Source: Rallus limicola
Taxonomy: Eukaryota; Chordata; Aves; Gruiformes; Rallidae
Assembly (NCBI GenBank): GCA_022605955.1
Contig: JAKCOZ010000022.1
Coordinates: 4,402,001 to 4,466,000, forward strand
Direction of reading: 5' to 3'
Length of the DNA stretch: 64,000 nt
The notes beneath the pieces were generated by a model. The model saw nothing but the letters and a program-made list of their open reading frames with translations, was not told where the DNA came from and made no database searches. A program made the translations under genes and the position numbers. This document shows positions 1 to 12,741 of the stretch, piece by piece. The number at the start of each line of letters is the position of its first letter. The stretch's first letter is position 1.

Positions 1-3000
1 TGGCGTGCTCTGCAGTCAGCAGTGAGGTGTGTCATCATCTTTAAATTAATTCCTTTAAGAGTTTTCTGGACACTGTGCCCAAGTTGTATGATCAGAGCAT
101 TTCTGTAAGGGACACCAGGGATTCCTTCTATCCTGCTCTAGATGTTTTCTGATGTTTTTCTTTTGGTCTATTTTATCTGGGTATGTCTGAGAGAGAGATG
201 AGCACGTAGGAAAATCTCACTGCTCTCCGAAGAGCTCCAGGTGTTGAGATCAGGAGGTGGCCTATGCTGTCCTTCTCTTCAGCTTCCATCCCACAGACTG
301 AAAGGTCAAGTGTTTTAATGATATGGAAAGAAACAGGCCCAGCAATGTCAGGGAAGTAAAAATTCAGCCTGATTGTGTCAGAACAACAATTCCTGCACCT
401 ACTAGGAGAACTTGCCGAAAGCAGTGTACTTCCCAGCCGTGCTGGGATTATGTTATACTGGTCATAAAAGATTTGTTCTCCTCTATTGAAAAGTGGCTTA
501 ACTTAACTTAAGGCATTTAACCCTTTCTTTCTATCTTGAAAATTTCTGAGCTGCTATGGCAGCTGCTTTTTCTGGTCTTGGCTATTAAAAATGCATCATT
601 TTTTATTAGTTGCATGGCAACAGATAATCCCTTTGTTCTGTTTTGTTTAAACAGATGCTGAGAACACTGCCTGTCATAATAAGTAAAAGCACTAGCCTCA
701 GGCTTCCTTTAAAACTGCAAAAGATGGGGGGTGGGGGTGGGGGAAGAGTATCGGGCTTGAATTAATGTTACCTCCAGAAGTGAAACTTTGGGTTGTAGCA
801 AGGATGGGGCCTGTAACCTGCTTGAACAGCCACGCTGGAGCTGTACTGTGGTGCCATAACCTAGTGGGCTTCAGCAGGCTTGCCTGGAAGGGTGACTCTT
901 GGGGATGTGGGCTGGGATTTCCAAGTCCAAGGCTGTAGCAACTCTGACTGGAGTAAAAGAATTGAAGCAGTAAACTGAGACCAAGAAGCTGTTGGAAGTC
1001 TGAAGCACTTTCCATTAACTTTAATAGGCCGTAAACTCACCGATATTTAACGAGCCTGGTGGATAGCATAAATTGTAAGTGGCACGACGAGGCCACAGTT
1101 CTGATTCTGGTTTCTCTTGGATTGATGTAATTTCACTGATGCCTGGGAAGCTTCTCCCAATTCCTTCAGCAGCAGTAAGATAAGCAGCAGGCTGTAGGAG
1201 CTCTGCAAAGAGCCAGGGTGAATGCTTCAGTGGCCAATATTACCTGTTATAAAATGGATGAGGGTGTCATTGCATGAGAGGTTTTCCTGACAAATGTGAG
1301 TGGAGTGCAGCCCTCGAGACAAAAGGAGGAGACTTGCAGTGTCTCTGTCACAGCAGAGCTGTTAGAAACACTTCAGAAGTTCTCTTTGCCACCTTTGAAC
1401 ATTACCATAAGGAATAAACCTCAGTACTTACCTTCATTTTTTTTCTTTTCCCTCTTTTAAAATAAAATGAACACTGACACAGTGCAGCCAGGTGTCCAGG
1501 TTTTCTAAAGAAGATAAATGAACCTGTAGAGAGTTATTTAGGCTTCACTGTTGCCCTGTATGAGGTATGGACTTGGAAGCCTCTGAAGCATGAGCGAAGT
1601 GACTGCAACGTATGCGTGTTAGTCACAGACCCAAATTAGACTCTAACAACTCTCCCATGGGATATTTTTAGGAGGACTGGGTTGCTTAGATATTAGCACG
1701 TCTCCAATAAAAATTGTCCTTAGCTGCTTCTATGGAACCACAGGATTTCCTGCTGGGTTTTAACTGGAGTTTTCTAGAGGTAGGCTCTTCCAGATTATTT
1801 AGACAGTGATGTTAGTTGCCTTTCTGATTACCTGGCCTTTTGGCTAAAGCCACCCATTTAAGTTGCCTTTTGAAATGAGAAATTAAGTAGCAAACTTCAG
1901 AGTAAACCTCCTAGCTTGTGTTTACACTGTTTAAGGCGATTGGGGAAACACTGCTGCACTGTATCAGCTATTTGCCTATGTGTTTTTACTGGGCAAAGGT
2001 AGCACAGTCCCAACACTAGATCTTGCATGTAAGAGTATGGATGTGGAATGATTTTGTTGGCATCAGAGGAGTCATTTTGTGTTTGCCTGGGTATAAGTGA
2101 GGTTACTGCCTGAAGCGCTTTGCAGAGGAAAACCCACCCTTCTCATTCTGGTGGGAACAGAGATGAGTGTGGAAGTGGGGCTTCTGTTTTGCTCTGCTTT
2201 CTACCTCCAATGTCCTCAGCTGCTCGAAGTGGAAGTTTTGCTGGAGGGAAGTTTTGTTCAGCTCTTCTAAGTGTGATTTTAAAAGCACACGTTTTATTGT
2301 CCATTCAGTTCTGAAAAAGCACAACGATTTCTCCTAAGGAGATGGTTCATATGTCAGTCCTGACTCTTCTTTGTATGCCCCTAATGCTGTTATATAATCT
2401 AATTTGCTAGGTTTTATTGTCTTTCTCTGTGCAGTGGCACTTCTAATAAGTTGCTTTCTAATTCCTCTGTCACATAAGCAGTATCTCTGAAGCCTCTGTA
2501 AATTCAGACTGGCTCAAACACCATCTGCCTCAGCATTCCTCCGTTCTATCAGCAGGGACTTTGGGGTCTCAGTCTCAAGCTGAGTCTGTGCCCTTTGCCT
2601 GCCTAATGCTCTGGAAGAAATAATAAAGGAGCCCCATGTCACACTCATGAAATTGTCTGAAGACATCAGGTAAATAAAAAAGAGCTGATTTATTCTGATG
2701 TGCAGGCATTGTTAATTAAGTCATACAAGGGAATGAATGCCAGGCAAAGAATGCTATCTGACATCAGCAATTATTTTATTGATGCCTCCGCATCTCAATC
2801 AAATGCTACTCTTTCTTGACAGGTAGTACTTAGCAATGATGGAAAAATGGTAGCTTTGAGAGGAGGGGAGGTGAGGGTCTCCAGTGAAAGGTGGAATATT
2901 TCCATTAGCATCAGATTTTCTGGATACGGTTTTAGTTGCAAAACTGAGTTAACTCCGCCTGGGGAGCTGACTGAGCTTAATCTAGAAGATGAGCTCTTAG

Positions 3001-3400
3001 CTGATGCAATCCCAAGTATTGATCAAATCCTCAGAACACTGGTACAGGTGTAAGTGAACGGAATTGGATCTATTGGCATGAACTTTATTTTTGGATTGGC
3101 TTCATGTTTATTCCTCAGAAGTTTCAATGAGTCTGGGCAGTGTTTTTATGGCATAAGGAAGTGTTCCTGCTCAAAGCAGAGGTTGCTGGGGATAATTGCT
3201 GTGTCACATTTGAAGATCCAAATATTGGTCTTGCTTGGGCCCTGGCAGATGTTTGTGTTTGTAGGACCCCCATTCATATTTACCTGGTGGTAAACATATA
3301 GGTGGTGTTTATATGCCAGTTAGTCCTCTACTGAAGAGGCACTGCTACAGCAAGACAACCTAACTTTCAATGTGAGCTTCTCAACGGAAGGTCTTGCAGT
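1..3400. other. Non-coding single-copy DNA
   Basis: No open frame here resembles a known protein. The stretch holds a G-rich tract at 726-743 (three runs of five or six G separated by single T) and an AT-rich, homeodomain-site-rich block near 2690-2820. A segment at 2936-3047 has splice-like edges and is described among the findings. No interspersed repeat is recognisable. It may be intronic or intergenic, and the sequence alone does not decide which. Confidence 0.6.
2690..2820. promoter_or_regulatory. Candidate conserved non-coding block
   Basis: The block is AT-rich but not low-complexity. It contains GTTAATTAAG and a run of motifs such as AATTATTTTATTGATG that resemble homeodomain and MEF2-like sites. 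It lacks repeat signatures. Vertebrate developmental enhancers often look like this. The call rests on texture only; no alignment was available. Confidence 0.2.
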
Positions 3401-3411
3401 GCCCATTCATA

Positions 3412-3515
3412 AAGCCATTTTTTAGATGGGGAAGCATGAAGAAAAGGGAGGTGGTTGTTCAAGGTGTCCCATGACATGGAAGACAGAAGGGTGTGAATTG
3501 GGTGCTTCTTCAGGA
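3412..3515 (-). repeat. MIR-like SINE remnant
   Basis: Read on the plus strand, the order of landmarks is that of a reverse-oriented MIR core: a CCATTTTTTAGATGGGGAA block, then a TTGTTCAAGGTGTCCCATGACATGG-like segment, then GTGTGAATTGGG. In MIR these correspond to the 'cattttacagatgaggaa', 'ttgcccaaggtcacacag' and 'gggattcgaaccc' landmarks. Many substitutions indicate great age. Edges are approximate. Confidence 0.5.
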
Positions 3516-4109
3516 CTATTTATTTTTGAAAGCAGAAACAGACAAAACTTGCTGAAAGAGGTGGCTGGGTGTACCAGGAATATGGGTGTGTTTTTTGTTT
3601 AATACTAAACATTAGAGCAACTTTAGTGTTTGTCAGCCCTCTGGGAGTGTTTACTGAGTAGTCCACAGGAGGTCGTCTCCTACATTCTGACCACCTATTT
3701 TAATACTCTTGTATGCAGGAGTATTGTTAATTTTGCTGATCTTAAAATACCTCCTTCTAGTATACTAGCTTTTGCTTAGTGCTTTTGTTGTCTGCTGGTG
3801 AAATATGGTATTTGTCATCATTATCATCAGCTATGAATGTATTGCCCAACTTTCCCTCGCACAGAGGCACTGTGTTTGCTGAAAACATTGTCCTTTTCTG
3901 TGGTTTTCCTTTGACCATTTGATGTGTATGAAGAATATCACTATATAGTTCCTTTCTATAGCTAAAATTTTCCTTGTCTTGGCCTTTTTTTTATTTATGC
4001 AGCTCGACAGGAGAAATCTCTGGGTTTGCTGTACTTTTCTAACAATCTCTGTGTTATTGTCTGTATTAAAACCCTTATTACATGTATGTGTTATACCGGC
4101 TTCTACTTC

Positions 4110-4560
4110 CCCCTAAGCCAACTTGGTTTTTTAGCAGCTTGCTTTGACTCAAACTGTGGATTTTCTGGACATCCAGAAAAATGTTCTTAAGCTGTTCCCA
4201 ATTATTGTTACATTTTTCTTCTAAAATTCTTTCTCCCAACTGGTTTGGCTCTTCTACTCCCCACTGTCCTCCCCCAGCTTTGTGAAATCGATCCTTTTTA
4301 AGCAGCAGGCATATAAATTAGTAGTTTTGGCAAAGCAGAGTCTTCTGTTTGTACTTGAAAAATGCAATCAAGTCATGATCACTTCTCCTTCAGATAATAC
4401 CTTCTTTGTGATCAATTTACTCCTTATCACACAGATGAGTTCTAATATAGAATTATCTGTGTTAGATGCATCTTTTCTGAGTTAAGGTTTTGTCATCCAT
4501 AGTTTCTTAGCAATTGCAAGGACAATTTAACTCTGGCAGTATGAGTTCTCTCTGCCTAAA
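4110..4560. repeat. Possible ancient interspersed repeat remnant
   Basis: The segment around AAGTCATGATCACTTCTCC (near 4369) and the following text about TTCTAATATAGAATTATCTG recalls a dispersed element seen many times in amniote genomes, probably antisense non-LTR retrotransposon sequence. I cannot name the family, and the divergence is high. Ordinary single-copy DNA remains possible. Confidence 0.25.
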
Positions 4561-5279
4561 TCACAGATTGGAGTTGTTTCCACACATATCCCACCTGTGC
4601 ACTTTATATATTGATGTTCAAGGAGCTGCTTGTACTCATTTGTACTGTCATGTGGTCCTCTGGTTTTGGGGAGGAAGCATCTTTTTCCTAATTACTTGGA
4701 AAGGGGCTGACCTTATATGTTTTTGGTTTTAGCCATGGATGGTGCAAAACCTTGGAAAACAGCTACGCTAGTCCCTGTCCCTTTCCCAAAACACACACCT
4801 CCCAATCCCCCCCAACCAAATATTGCTGACCTTCTGTACCAGTCAGCTGGTACTCTCCAGAAATCAGAGATACCCTGCCATACTGGCTCTTTTCTTCTCT
4901 GTGCCATGAGCTGGCCCTCCCTGATGAATTCCTGTGCTGATCCTGAAACAATGAGGCTCTTGTTCTTTGGGTGCTTGGAGACTTTCAATTCAGTTGCTCT
5001 GAAGATGAGAGAAATCTGACTCTACCAGAGGTGCATGCTTTTCTTTGCAGAGCAGTACTTCTGCCTACCTGAAAGAAACTGTGATCAACAATGGTGTGCA
5101 CCTCTGCCCAGTTCTCTTGGAAATGCAGACTCAATCTTCTAGGATTGCTGCATGGACCAAGATGGCACACTGAGCATGCCTGCTCCCAACCACGCTCCTG
5201 CTATAACCCCAGTAATGAGGCTTCTCTCAAAAAAACGTCTTGACAATTACTATGCCTATGCAAAAGAACCAAACTTGAC

Positions 5280-5800
5280 ATCAACATACACAGTAATGTG
5301 GAGATTTGCATTGGAAAATAGTAACTTGGGGTCAAATCATGGGCTGGAATTATTGCTCGTTATCGCTTTAGTGTATGGTAAAGTAATTATTAGAAGCACC
5401 CAGGAGACACACAATGCACTTCATATGTATGGCTGCCTTGGAGGATACAGAACTCGCATTGGAATTAAAATGCTTATTAAAAAAGGGTAGTTTGCATTAC
5501 GTTTCAAATGGGATTTATGAGAAGCTGTAACAAACTGACTAAAGGATATGGATCAGGCTGTGAAAGAAGGAAGACCTCGCATTGACACGAAGGCTTTTCT
5601 TCTTAAAAACAATCGAAATCTGTGATATTGCCAATTTTTTTCCTTTCCTCAGGAAATAATTAAGCACTCCCTTCTGATCATTTTATGGAATCAATGCTCT
5701 TTCAGCAGCGTTAGCATTATTTGTCATTGGGAAGTGCACGTTTATGGCTGGTAATAATTTTTAACTGGCTGACATTAAATACGAAATAACCCTCTTCTGC
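5280..5800. promoter_or_regulatory. Candidate conserved enhancer block
   Basis: This stretch contains a perfect POU octamer ATTTGCAT at 5304-5311 and many TAAT-core sites, for example GGTAATAATTTTTAACTGG near 5750 and AATAATTAAGCACTCCC near 5655. It has CpGs in AT-rich context and no repeat signature. The overlapping 112-codon open frame at 5152-5490 has no recognisable domain and I take it as accidental. Enhancer function is inferred from motif texture only. Confidence 0.28.
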
Positions 5801-8517
5801 CTCAGCAGAGAATGGATGAGGGAAGGGCTGGGAGGGCTGTTGCTCTCTTAGCACACGCTGTCCCAGTTAGCTGAGAGTGGGCATCTGTTCTGTGTCCCTG
5901 TTCAGATTTTTTGGGTTGGTTTTCAATCAGTCAGGCACTTGTTTTGGTTTCTTCCTCCAGAAGAACAGCTGCAGCCCTCAGTGTCTCACAAGAGATACCT
6001 TAAATCTGTGAGTTTGAGCTCAGAGTCTGAAATCTCATGGGACCATGTGTAGGACCTGAGCAACGCTGGGTGTGAGTATGGCATAAACTGATGGGAGCAA
6101 AGGCAATACTTTTGAGCACAGGTTGGAAGGCAGCAAAGGAGGAAGAGTGTTAGCTGACTGGAAGCGTGTGTGGGAATGAGGGACAGAACAGGTCTTCACT
6201 CTCCTGCTTTTTTCCTCCAAACTGCATGTGCAGATACCCCACAGGACAAATTTGTTTTCTTCCTGCAGTGATTTGCTCTTCTCAGAATCCAAGTCAGGTG
6301 GGAGGACCTGGAGCAAGCTGGGATACGGGGGGGAATGGTTTGAACTCCACTAGCTGCCTCTGCAGTTGATTAGGAAAACTAGGTGCTGGTGGCAGAACGA
6401 AGAGCTGAAAGGTGGAACTTGTGTCTCTAGGAACCCAGGAAAAGGTGTGGGATGTGGGTGTGAATACCTGATCCAGTGGGTTGAAGAAATACTTACCATG
6501 CTCCTCTTCTACAGTTGAACCCCGTCCTTTCCTTACAGCTGTGTGCTTGAGCACTCCCAGACTGCAGCTTGTCACCCTTCCAGGGATCCACCTCTGGCTG
6601 CAGAAAAAGCTGTGGCAGAGAGTCCCTCTGCCCTCTTCGTGTGCAGTGAGCTAACAGTGTTTTGTTACCCTTCTGTGGGGTTTCTTCTTCTTAGCTAATT
6701 AAAAGAGTTGCCCCAAAGCAGTAACACAGATAACACTGCTAATCATCTCTGTGCCTTAAAATACCATTAAATGAAACCTAAGTACCAGCCAGTTCCTGAG
6801 GTCTACTTACAGGAGTTGACTTGAGATGCAAGTTTCCTTGAATTTGTTGGGGACTAATTAAGAAAGATGGGCTTCTGTCTGGAAGAACTAACTGTCTCTG
6901 CTCCCTCTCTGCCATGTCTTCCCATGCCTGGCATGTGGCCAGCATGGCACTGGGTCACTGAAACTCAGGGTTTGAGCTCAACAAACTGAAGGTTCAAAAC
7001 TGGTACTAGAACACCATGGCATTCTGGCATCACGCCTTCCTCTGCACAGAGACCACTGTAAGAGCCTACTGAAAATTGAAGGTCTGTAACTCCCACTGTG
7101 TTAGAGTATTCATAAATCATTAAAGCCTTTATTTCAAAGCTCTCCATTGTATGTGGGACTAGAGTATGTGTCTAGACACTGTATGTGTCTAGAGCTTTTC
7201 CTCAAAGCATTAACTCTGTGTCCTGACACTGAGGACGTGCTTTGTGAGCCTGGGTGATGCCATCCTTGCCTGTGCCAGGGAACCGCTGCAGCAGGGACGG
7301 GGAGGTGGTGGAAGAGACTTTGTGTGTATGGGAGCTGGGCAGGCCAAGCAGCTTGTGGCCATTTTCTGTTCTCTGCCTGTTACATGATTTATACCACACT
7401 TGTTTTGTGTGTCTGTGTCCATGTGACTCTGGAGAACAGCAGGGAGTTTGCAGAGCTTGGCTCTGAACATGATACACAAAGAACAAGATACACAAAGATA
7501 TATCACTACATGCAGCAACATAGAGACAAACCCAAGAAGAAAGGACATCTGCCAGGAGTAGAGCACTGAGCCTGTGTCGGAGAGCTGGTGTGAGGGGAAG
7601 GAAGCTGAACTTCACAGTGCTCTTCATGGTGCTCACCTGTAGCTGTATGGGAGATGTAACAAGGATAATGAGGCCATAGCTGTACCAGCCCTAATGCAGA
7701 GTAGAATGCAGGCTTGCATGTTCATAACAGATGTATAAACTAGTGAGCTTCAGGAAAGTTTCCATCTCTGTTTCTGGGAGCTGTGCTGTTACCCTGGTTC
7801 TATCAGAGCCCCCCGTGCACTGAGCTGTCGCAAGAGCACAGTGTGGTGGGTTTATGAATGTGCAGGAGCTGCAGTGTGAAGCATGGCTGCCTCTTCCTCC
7901 TGGTTACCTGTTTCTTGTTAGGGGATTTTGCTCTGCCAGCCGAGCTGAGTGCTGGGTCCCAGGGCTGCTCATGGTGAGTTGCGTTGTGTGGCATAACCAG
8001 GTGATGTGGACAGACCCTGGGGTTTCTAGGGATGCATTTGTTCCTTGCCAGTGCTCTTAAATATTCCCTCAGGCTTAAAGTAAATGCAATATTCTTACCT
8101 GCCAGAAATAAAGTCTCTGGTGGGGGATACGATTTCCTTAGTCCCCTCAAATTGCAATTAAAAAAAATATTTGATCTCAGGCATCCTTTCTCAGTCAGAA
8201 TACTCAGACTGCTCCTCACGGCAAGAAGCAGTTCCTCTAGGAGCTGCCACTGGACGCAACTGCCGTGTTACAGGATGCCCTGTCCACAACAGCTGTCCCT
8301 GAGGAGAGGAGATTCATGCATATTTGATAACATACACACCAGAAACAATGCTACAATTAGTGTGTTTAGGTTGCAGCATTCCATTATCAGTGAAACCTAA
8401 ATGGCATCTAAGCTAGCTCTCCAATTGCTCCCGAGTCCTCTGAACGGAACTGGCTGTTAGGATGTGGCATGACTTGCAGGGAAGATTCATGGTGCTTGTC
8501 GAGGAATTTATCAAATT

Positions 8518-8561
8518 GCTGCTGCTGTTGTTATTATTCATTATTATTATTCATTATTATG
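8518..8561. repeat. GCT/GTT/ATT trinucleotide microsatellite
   Basis: A compound simple repeat that runs from GCT units through GTT into ATT units, interrupted by two ATTC insertions. Its graded change suggests it arose from one ancestral trinucleotide tract by point mutation and slippage. Confidence 0.85.
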
Positions 8562-8844
8562 AATACACTGGAACATGATCTTTCCATTTACAAGAGAGTA
8601 AAAATTTACCTCCCTGCTGAAAGAAACCTCTTCCAACTCAGAAAGTGTGTTTGCACAGAGAGAAAAACGAGATTGTTAAGCAAATTAATGACTTAATGAT
8701 GATTGTTTATTATTTGTATTACAGTAGTGTTTAAGCTGTGACTGGATCTTTTATGTTCTGTGTTACACAAAGGCTGATTGCAGCAGCAGCTTCCCCAAAG
8801 AGCTAAATGGAGAACAGATAAAAGACAGAAGAAAAATTACTTTT

Positions 8845-8945
8845 CTGGATCTGAGAAGTAGAGAAAAGAGCTGTCTTGCCTGGGGTTATGTAGCTAGTCT
8901 ATGGCAGAGCTTGGATGTGAACCCAGATATATCAGTACAACTCTT
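8845..8945 (-). repeat. MIR SINE remnant
   Basis: The plus strand reads CTGTCTTGCCTGGGGTTATG, then TAGCTAGTCTATGGCAGAGC, then TTGGATGTGAACCCAG. These are the reverse-strand landmarks of the MIR core in correct order and spacing: 'cttgcccaaggtcaca', 'cagctagtaagtggcagagc' and 'tgggattcgaacccag'. This is one of the clearer MIR matches in the window. Confidence 0.7.
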
Positions 8946-10114
8946 CTTAGGCAAATGGATGTGGCATCTTGATTTTTATCTCGTGTTGCACGAACTGCTC
9001 TGTCTTGTGCTGGAGAAAGTGTGTTTCTCCACTTAAGAAAGCAAACACTTTGTGTATTCAAAGAATAGAAAGCTACCATTCATGTGTGAAAGTCTCTTTA
9101 ATCTCTCATCCTTGTGTATGCATGGAAGAAATATCAACTGCCCATATAACTACCAATCCCATTATTAATACTTGTTGGATGCAAAGTTATCATCTCTCTT
9201 GAGGACTGGACTGGGATTCTAGCCTGGTTCCTGTCAGGTAGGCTTGGCTCTGCTAAGGTGCTGCAGGGTGGGTGGTTGGGTTTTTGGATTGTTTTTTCTT
9301 TTATTTTTTCTTCTCTATTGCATCTTTCAGCCTCAGGGTGCTTATCAGCTCCACAACCATCTCCCAAAGTCACACTGGGACACCATAATCCTTCTGTCCT
9401 GTTCTCAATTGAGCTGTAAGAGCATGAATATCTTCTATTCTTGCTCTGTTCTTCAGAAGCCACTTAAAAGGCAGCTAGGAAGGTGTGCCAACCCTTCCTG
9501 CAAGGCAGCGTGCTGCAGAAGCCTCTGAGTGGGTGGTAAATCTGCAGGGCCCTGTTGGGGAGATATCTTGAGGCTGTCAGCCAAGTGGATCTGGGGATAA
9601 ACTGAAAGAGGGTTTGGCTCCAGCATGGCTCCCAAGCAGCTCTGTGCAATTTTGGCACAAGTGTGGCTGTGAGTCGTCGATGTGTTTGCACATGGTTGGT
9701 TTTGGCCCCAGAGCTTTTGCAGCCCTTCTGTAGCGCAGGCACCTGGGAGAGAGATGTTCTCCTGCTGCTGGCTCCTGGAGCCTCTGCTTCAACCCTCTGC
9801 CAAATTCCACAAGTGAATTATTTTGTGTTTTCATGTTGTACCACTCATGGTATCCGAGGCTTTCACTTGGGTTGGGCATTAAGAGAGGATGAGCAGATCC
9901 TTTCATTAAGCATTTCCTGGTGTTCACTGCTGCTCTGGCTGCGCACGGCGTAATACCTGCTCCGTGGTGTTTGCTGAGTCTCCCTTCCTCAGGCACTTCA
10001 CTGACCCTGCAGGGCTTGTGCTTCTGGTTGGATTTTGTTCTTTTGGGATTTTTTTTTTTTGTTAAACTGTCTCAATGCCCAAGGCAGAAGTTCCTCTAAG
10101 AAGGAGCTCCCTGC

Positions 10115-10215
10115 CACATACCGGGTTTTGTTTAATTAGCTGAGTTAACATACAATTAACGTTCATAATGCAAACATGTCTGGAGCCATCCGGTCGCTTA
10201 ATCACAACACTTTCA
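10115..10215. promoter_or_regulatory. Candidate conserved non-coding block
   Basis: The sequence combines TTTAATTAGCTGAGTTAAC, ACAATTAACGTTCATAATGC and a CpG-containing CCGGTCGCTTAATC within 100 bases. Retained CpGs beside dense TAAT cores and no repeat signature are typical of constrained regulatory DNA. This is judged by eye only. Confidence 0.25.
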
Positions 10216-12741
10216 GGAGTTATATTTTCTTAAGCATTTTTTTCTCTGTGAACACAACACTGTGGCTGCAGAACAACATTTTCCTTGAACCTTGCTGTGA
10301 GCTTGGCTATCCCCAAAAAGTGTGGTCCTCCAGAGATCTGCTGTGATGAACTTCTTGTTCTTTACTAACAGGTTTATAATGCTTTCCCAGAACAAAATGA
10401 ACCATCAACAGAACATCTCTAGCTGCCAGGAAATACTTCAGCCTGTTTGATGCTTGTTCCTATTTTCAGTCTGGAAGTAAAACTCTGGTGTGAGTCAGTA
10501 AAACTTGTTTCAGATTTAAACTGGTCTGAAATTGGATTTTCTCTGGTAGATGTCTTCGCTGTTGGATACAGTGGTTTGTAGTCACTGTCCTGCATCTTCC
10601 TTTCCCCCGACCCAATAAGCAGGTTTGAGACAACATTTTGCAATATAAGCTTAGGCAAAGGACAGTTATATAAACTTGGACAAAAAGATATATGAAAACT
10701 AGTTCATTCTCCCTGTCCTGTGTCCCACACACTGCAGTGAGCTGGATCTCTTACAAAGGTGTGTCTTAAGAGTGGATGGTTAGAGCTGTGCATGAGTGTC
10801 CTCCAGAGATACGGGCTGTTGCTGTCCTGTCCTACTGTGTAGAGCACAGGCATGCCAAAGGTGTGCGTGTTGTGCAAGCAATATGGAAAGCCAACCAGCC
10901 CCAGCACACTGAAGTATGATTAACAGTGTGTGTTTAATTGCACGTTTCTGGCAGCGTCCTGGAGCCATCAGCTCTCTGCAGCGGGATGGATCCCGTGAGC
11001 ACTGCAGTTACCTTCCATGGCAAAGGCCCCTCTGCTGCCTAATGACTTGATATCGCTGCTACAACACTTCCTTCACTGCTGCTCCAAATTGGGCTTGTCA
11101 AAAGGATTATAGTGAACCTGATTGGAGGGATTTATATTATTTAAATTATAAATATTCTGCAAGAATAGGATTTGTAATGGAAGTTGGAGTTTTAATGTAT
11201 TTAATATAGATAACATATAATTTATAATAGTGAGTTTGTGAAGAGTGAAGTAAGGAACAAAAATTTACGGGAATTAACATGTTTTGTTTCATGGTGCTGC
11301 CACTAAGAGGGTTCCTTATGTCTATACAAGTCTGTAGGAGTTGGCAAAGCTAACTGGGGCAGTGGTGTGAATACGGGGTGTCTGAGCCTGCTGTGTCTAT
11401 ATACATCACACTTCTGTTTTCATCATGTAAGGGTGAGGAATGCTCAGGGAAACAGCCAGGGAAAGCAGTGCCAGGTGATGTGACTTGATCTGGTGGCCTT
11501 TCTAGGGAATTTGGGAAGTCCTTGATTTACTTATAGAAAAGCTGGGTGTTGGCCTTGGCTGTGTCTGGAAGGGGCTGCTCACCAGGGCCAGCGGAGATGC
11601 ATTGCCTTGGCTTAGCTTGAGTTGTGGAATGGAAGTGGTGTTGAGCATGGAAGAACTGCTCAGTAATTGGGGACTGTCAAACTAATCTGTTTTGACTTGC
11701 TCCCACTGGGGAAATAAGAGAATATGAAAACTTGCTCTGGTTGTGTGGATCTGCGAGCCCGTAACAGCACCTGAAGCACAACGCAGCCTCTACCTGACTT
11801 TCTTTGGACCTTTTCAGCATCACTTCTGGTCAACCCGAGTGTATAATAGAGATTATTGCTCATCTTGAGGTTGTGGTACTGCCATCAAGATAAGCAGGGA
11901 CCGATGTATAAAATTGTGACTGGATTGTACAGCAATGAATCATGTGCTTCATACCATCAGTTTCTGGTCTGTTAATTACAGTGAAGTGTTTCATGGTAGG
12001 AACTGAAGTAAAATCCATTATGGTGTTGGTCAGCATGGAAGTAATTACATCCTTTTGATTTGGTCTGTCGTAAAGAAAGGGCTCAGTAAAGATTGTGATT
12101 CTTCTGCCTTCTGAAATAGGAATGTTCCAAAATAATTAAAACTATCATCATCAAGGCCTTAATGGAGGAGAATCAAGAAAGAGGCAAGACCATTTGATGG
12201 GTCAATTTGTTAGGGCACTGGAATCAATATCCAATTATCAGTCAGGGCTTTAAAAACACTGGTGAAAAAAATTAAAAACAGTGACCTTAACTTGAAGTTA
12301 ATTTACTCTTATTAATTTCAGTAACATTTCTTTGAGTGTAAAAATTAAAACATAGCTGAGGGTGTTTATTTTAGGGGTGATTATGGCCTTTGTGAGCATG
12401 CAAGGAAGGAGAAACCTTTTTATGTTATATTGCAAGACACAGCATGTAAGCAGTTCTCAGTGTGAGTTTACATGCTTAGTTCAGGGATAGACTGACTGAG
12501 AGAGATCCAGTGAAGAGAGGTAGTTCACCAAGATGATGTAGCTAGAGAGAAGTCAAGGCTTATTTTGGGGAAAAATACCGAAAACATAGATATTGGGTGC
12601 TGCTTTCACTATTGTCTGCATGTGGTGTATGTCCATCCAGGAATGGCATCCAGAATGACTTAGAAGAACTTGCCATGTTTCAGAAAAAAGAGTAGAAACA
12701 AACAAGGTATTCTATATCCAGACGAAGGCTTTAGAGCATCA

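Larger units (their letters stand above)
3527..8517. other. Non-coding DNA with a possible old repeat and an enhancer-like block
   Basis: No recognisable coding gene. The stretch around 4110-4560 may be an ancient interspersed repeat. An AT-rich block at 5280-5800 looks enhancer-like. A 13-bp direct repeat (GTATGTGTCTAGA) occurs at 7164-7176 and 7181-7193. From 5.8 to 8.5 kb the sequence is mixed-composition single-copy DNA with only overlapping short open frames on both strands and no domain. Confidence 0.55.
8562..12720. other. Non-coding DNA with MIR remnant and AT-rich blocks
   Basis: No coding gene is recognisable. Besides the MIR piece at 8845-8945, the segment holds an enhancer-like block at 10115-10215 and a strongly AT-rich stretch at about 11120-11235 with repeated TTTAAATTATAAATA-type sequence. 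12240-12370 is also AT-rich. Scattered short open frames occur on both strands. Confidence 0.55.

Noticed and set aside
4282..4485. 67-codon plus-strand frame
   Set aside because: Falls in the possible ancient repeat and has no domain.
11295..11315. CTCF-like core TGCCACTAAGAGGG
   Set aside because: Several key positions differ from the CTCF consensus, so the site was not reported as a feature.
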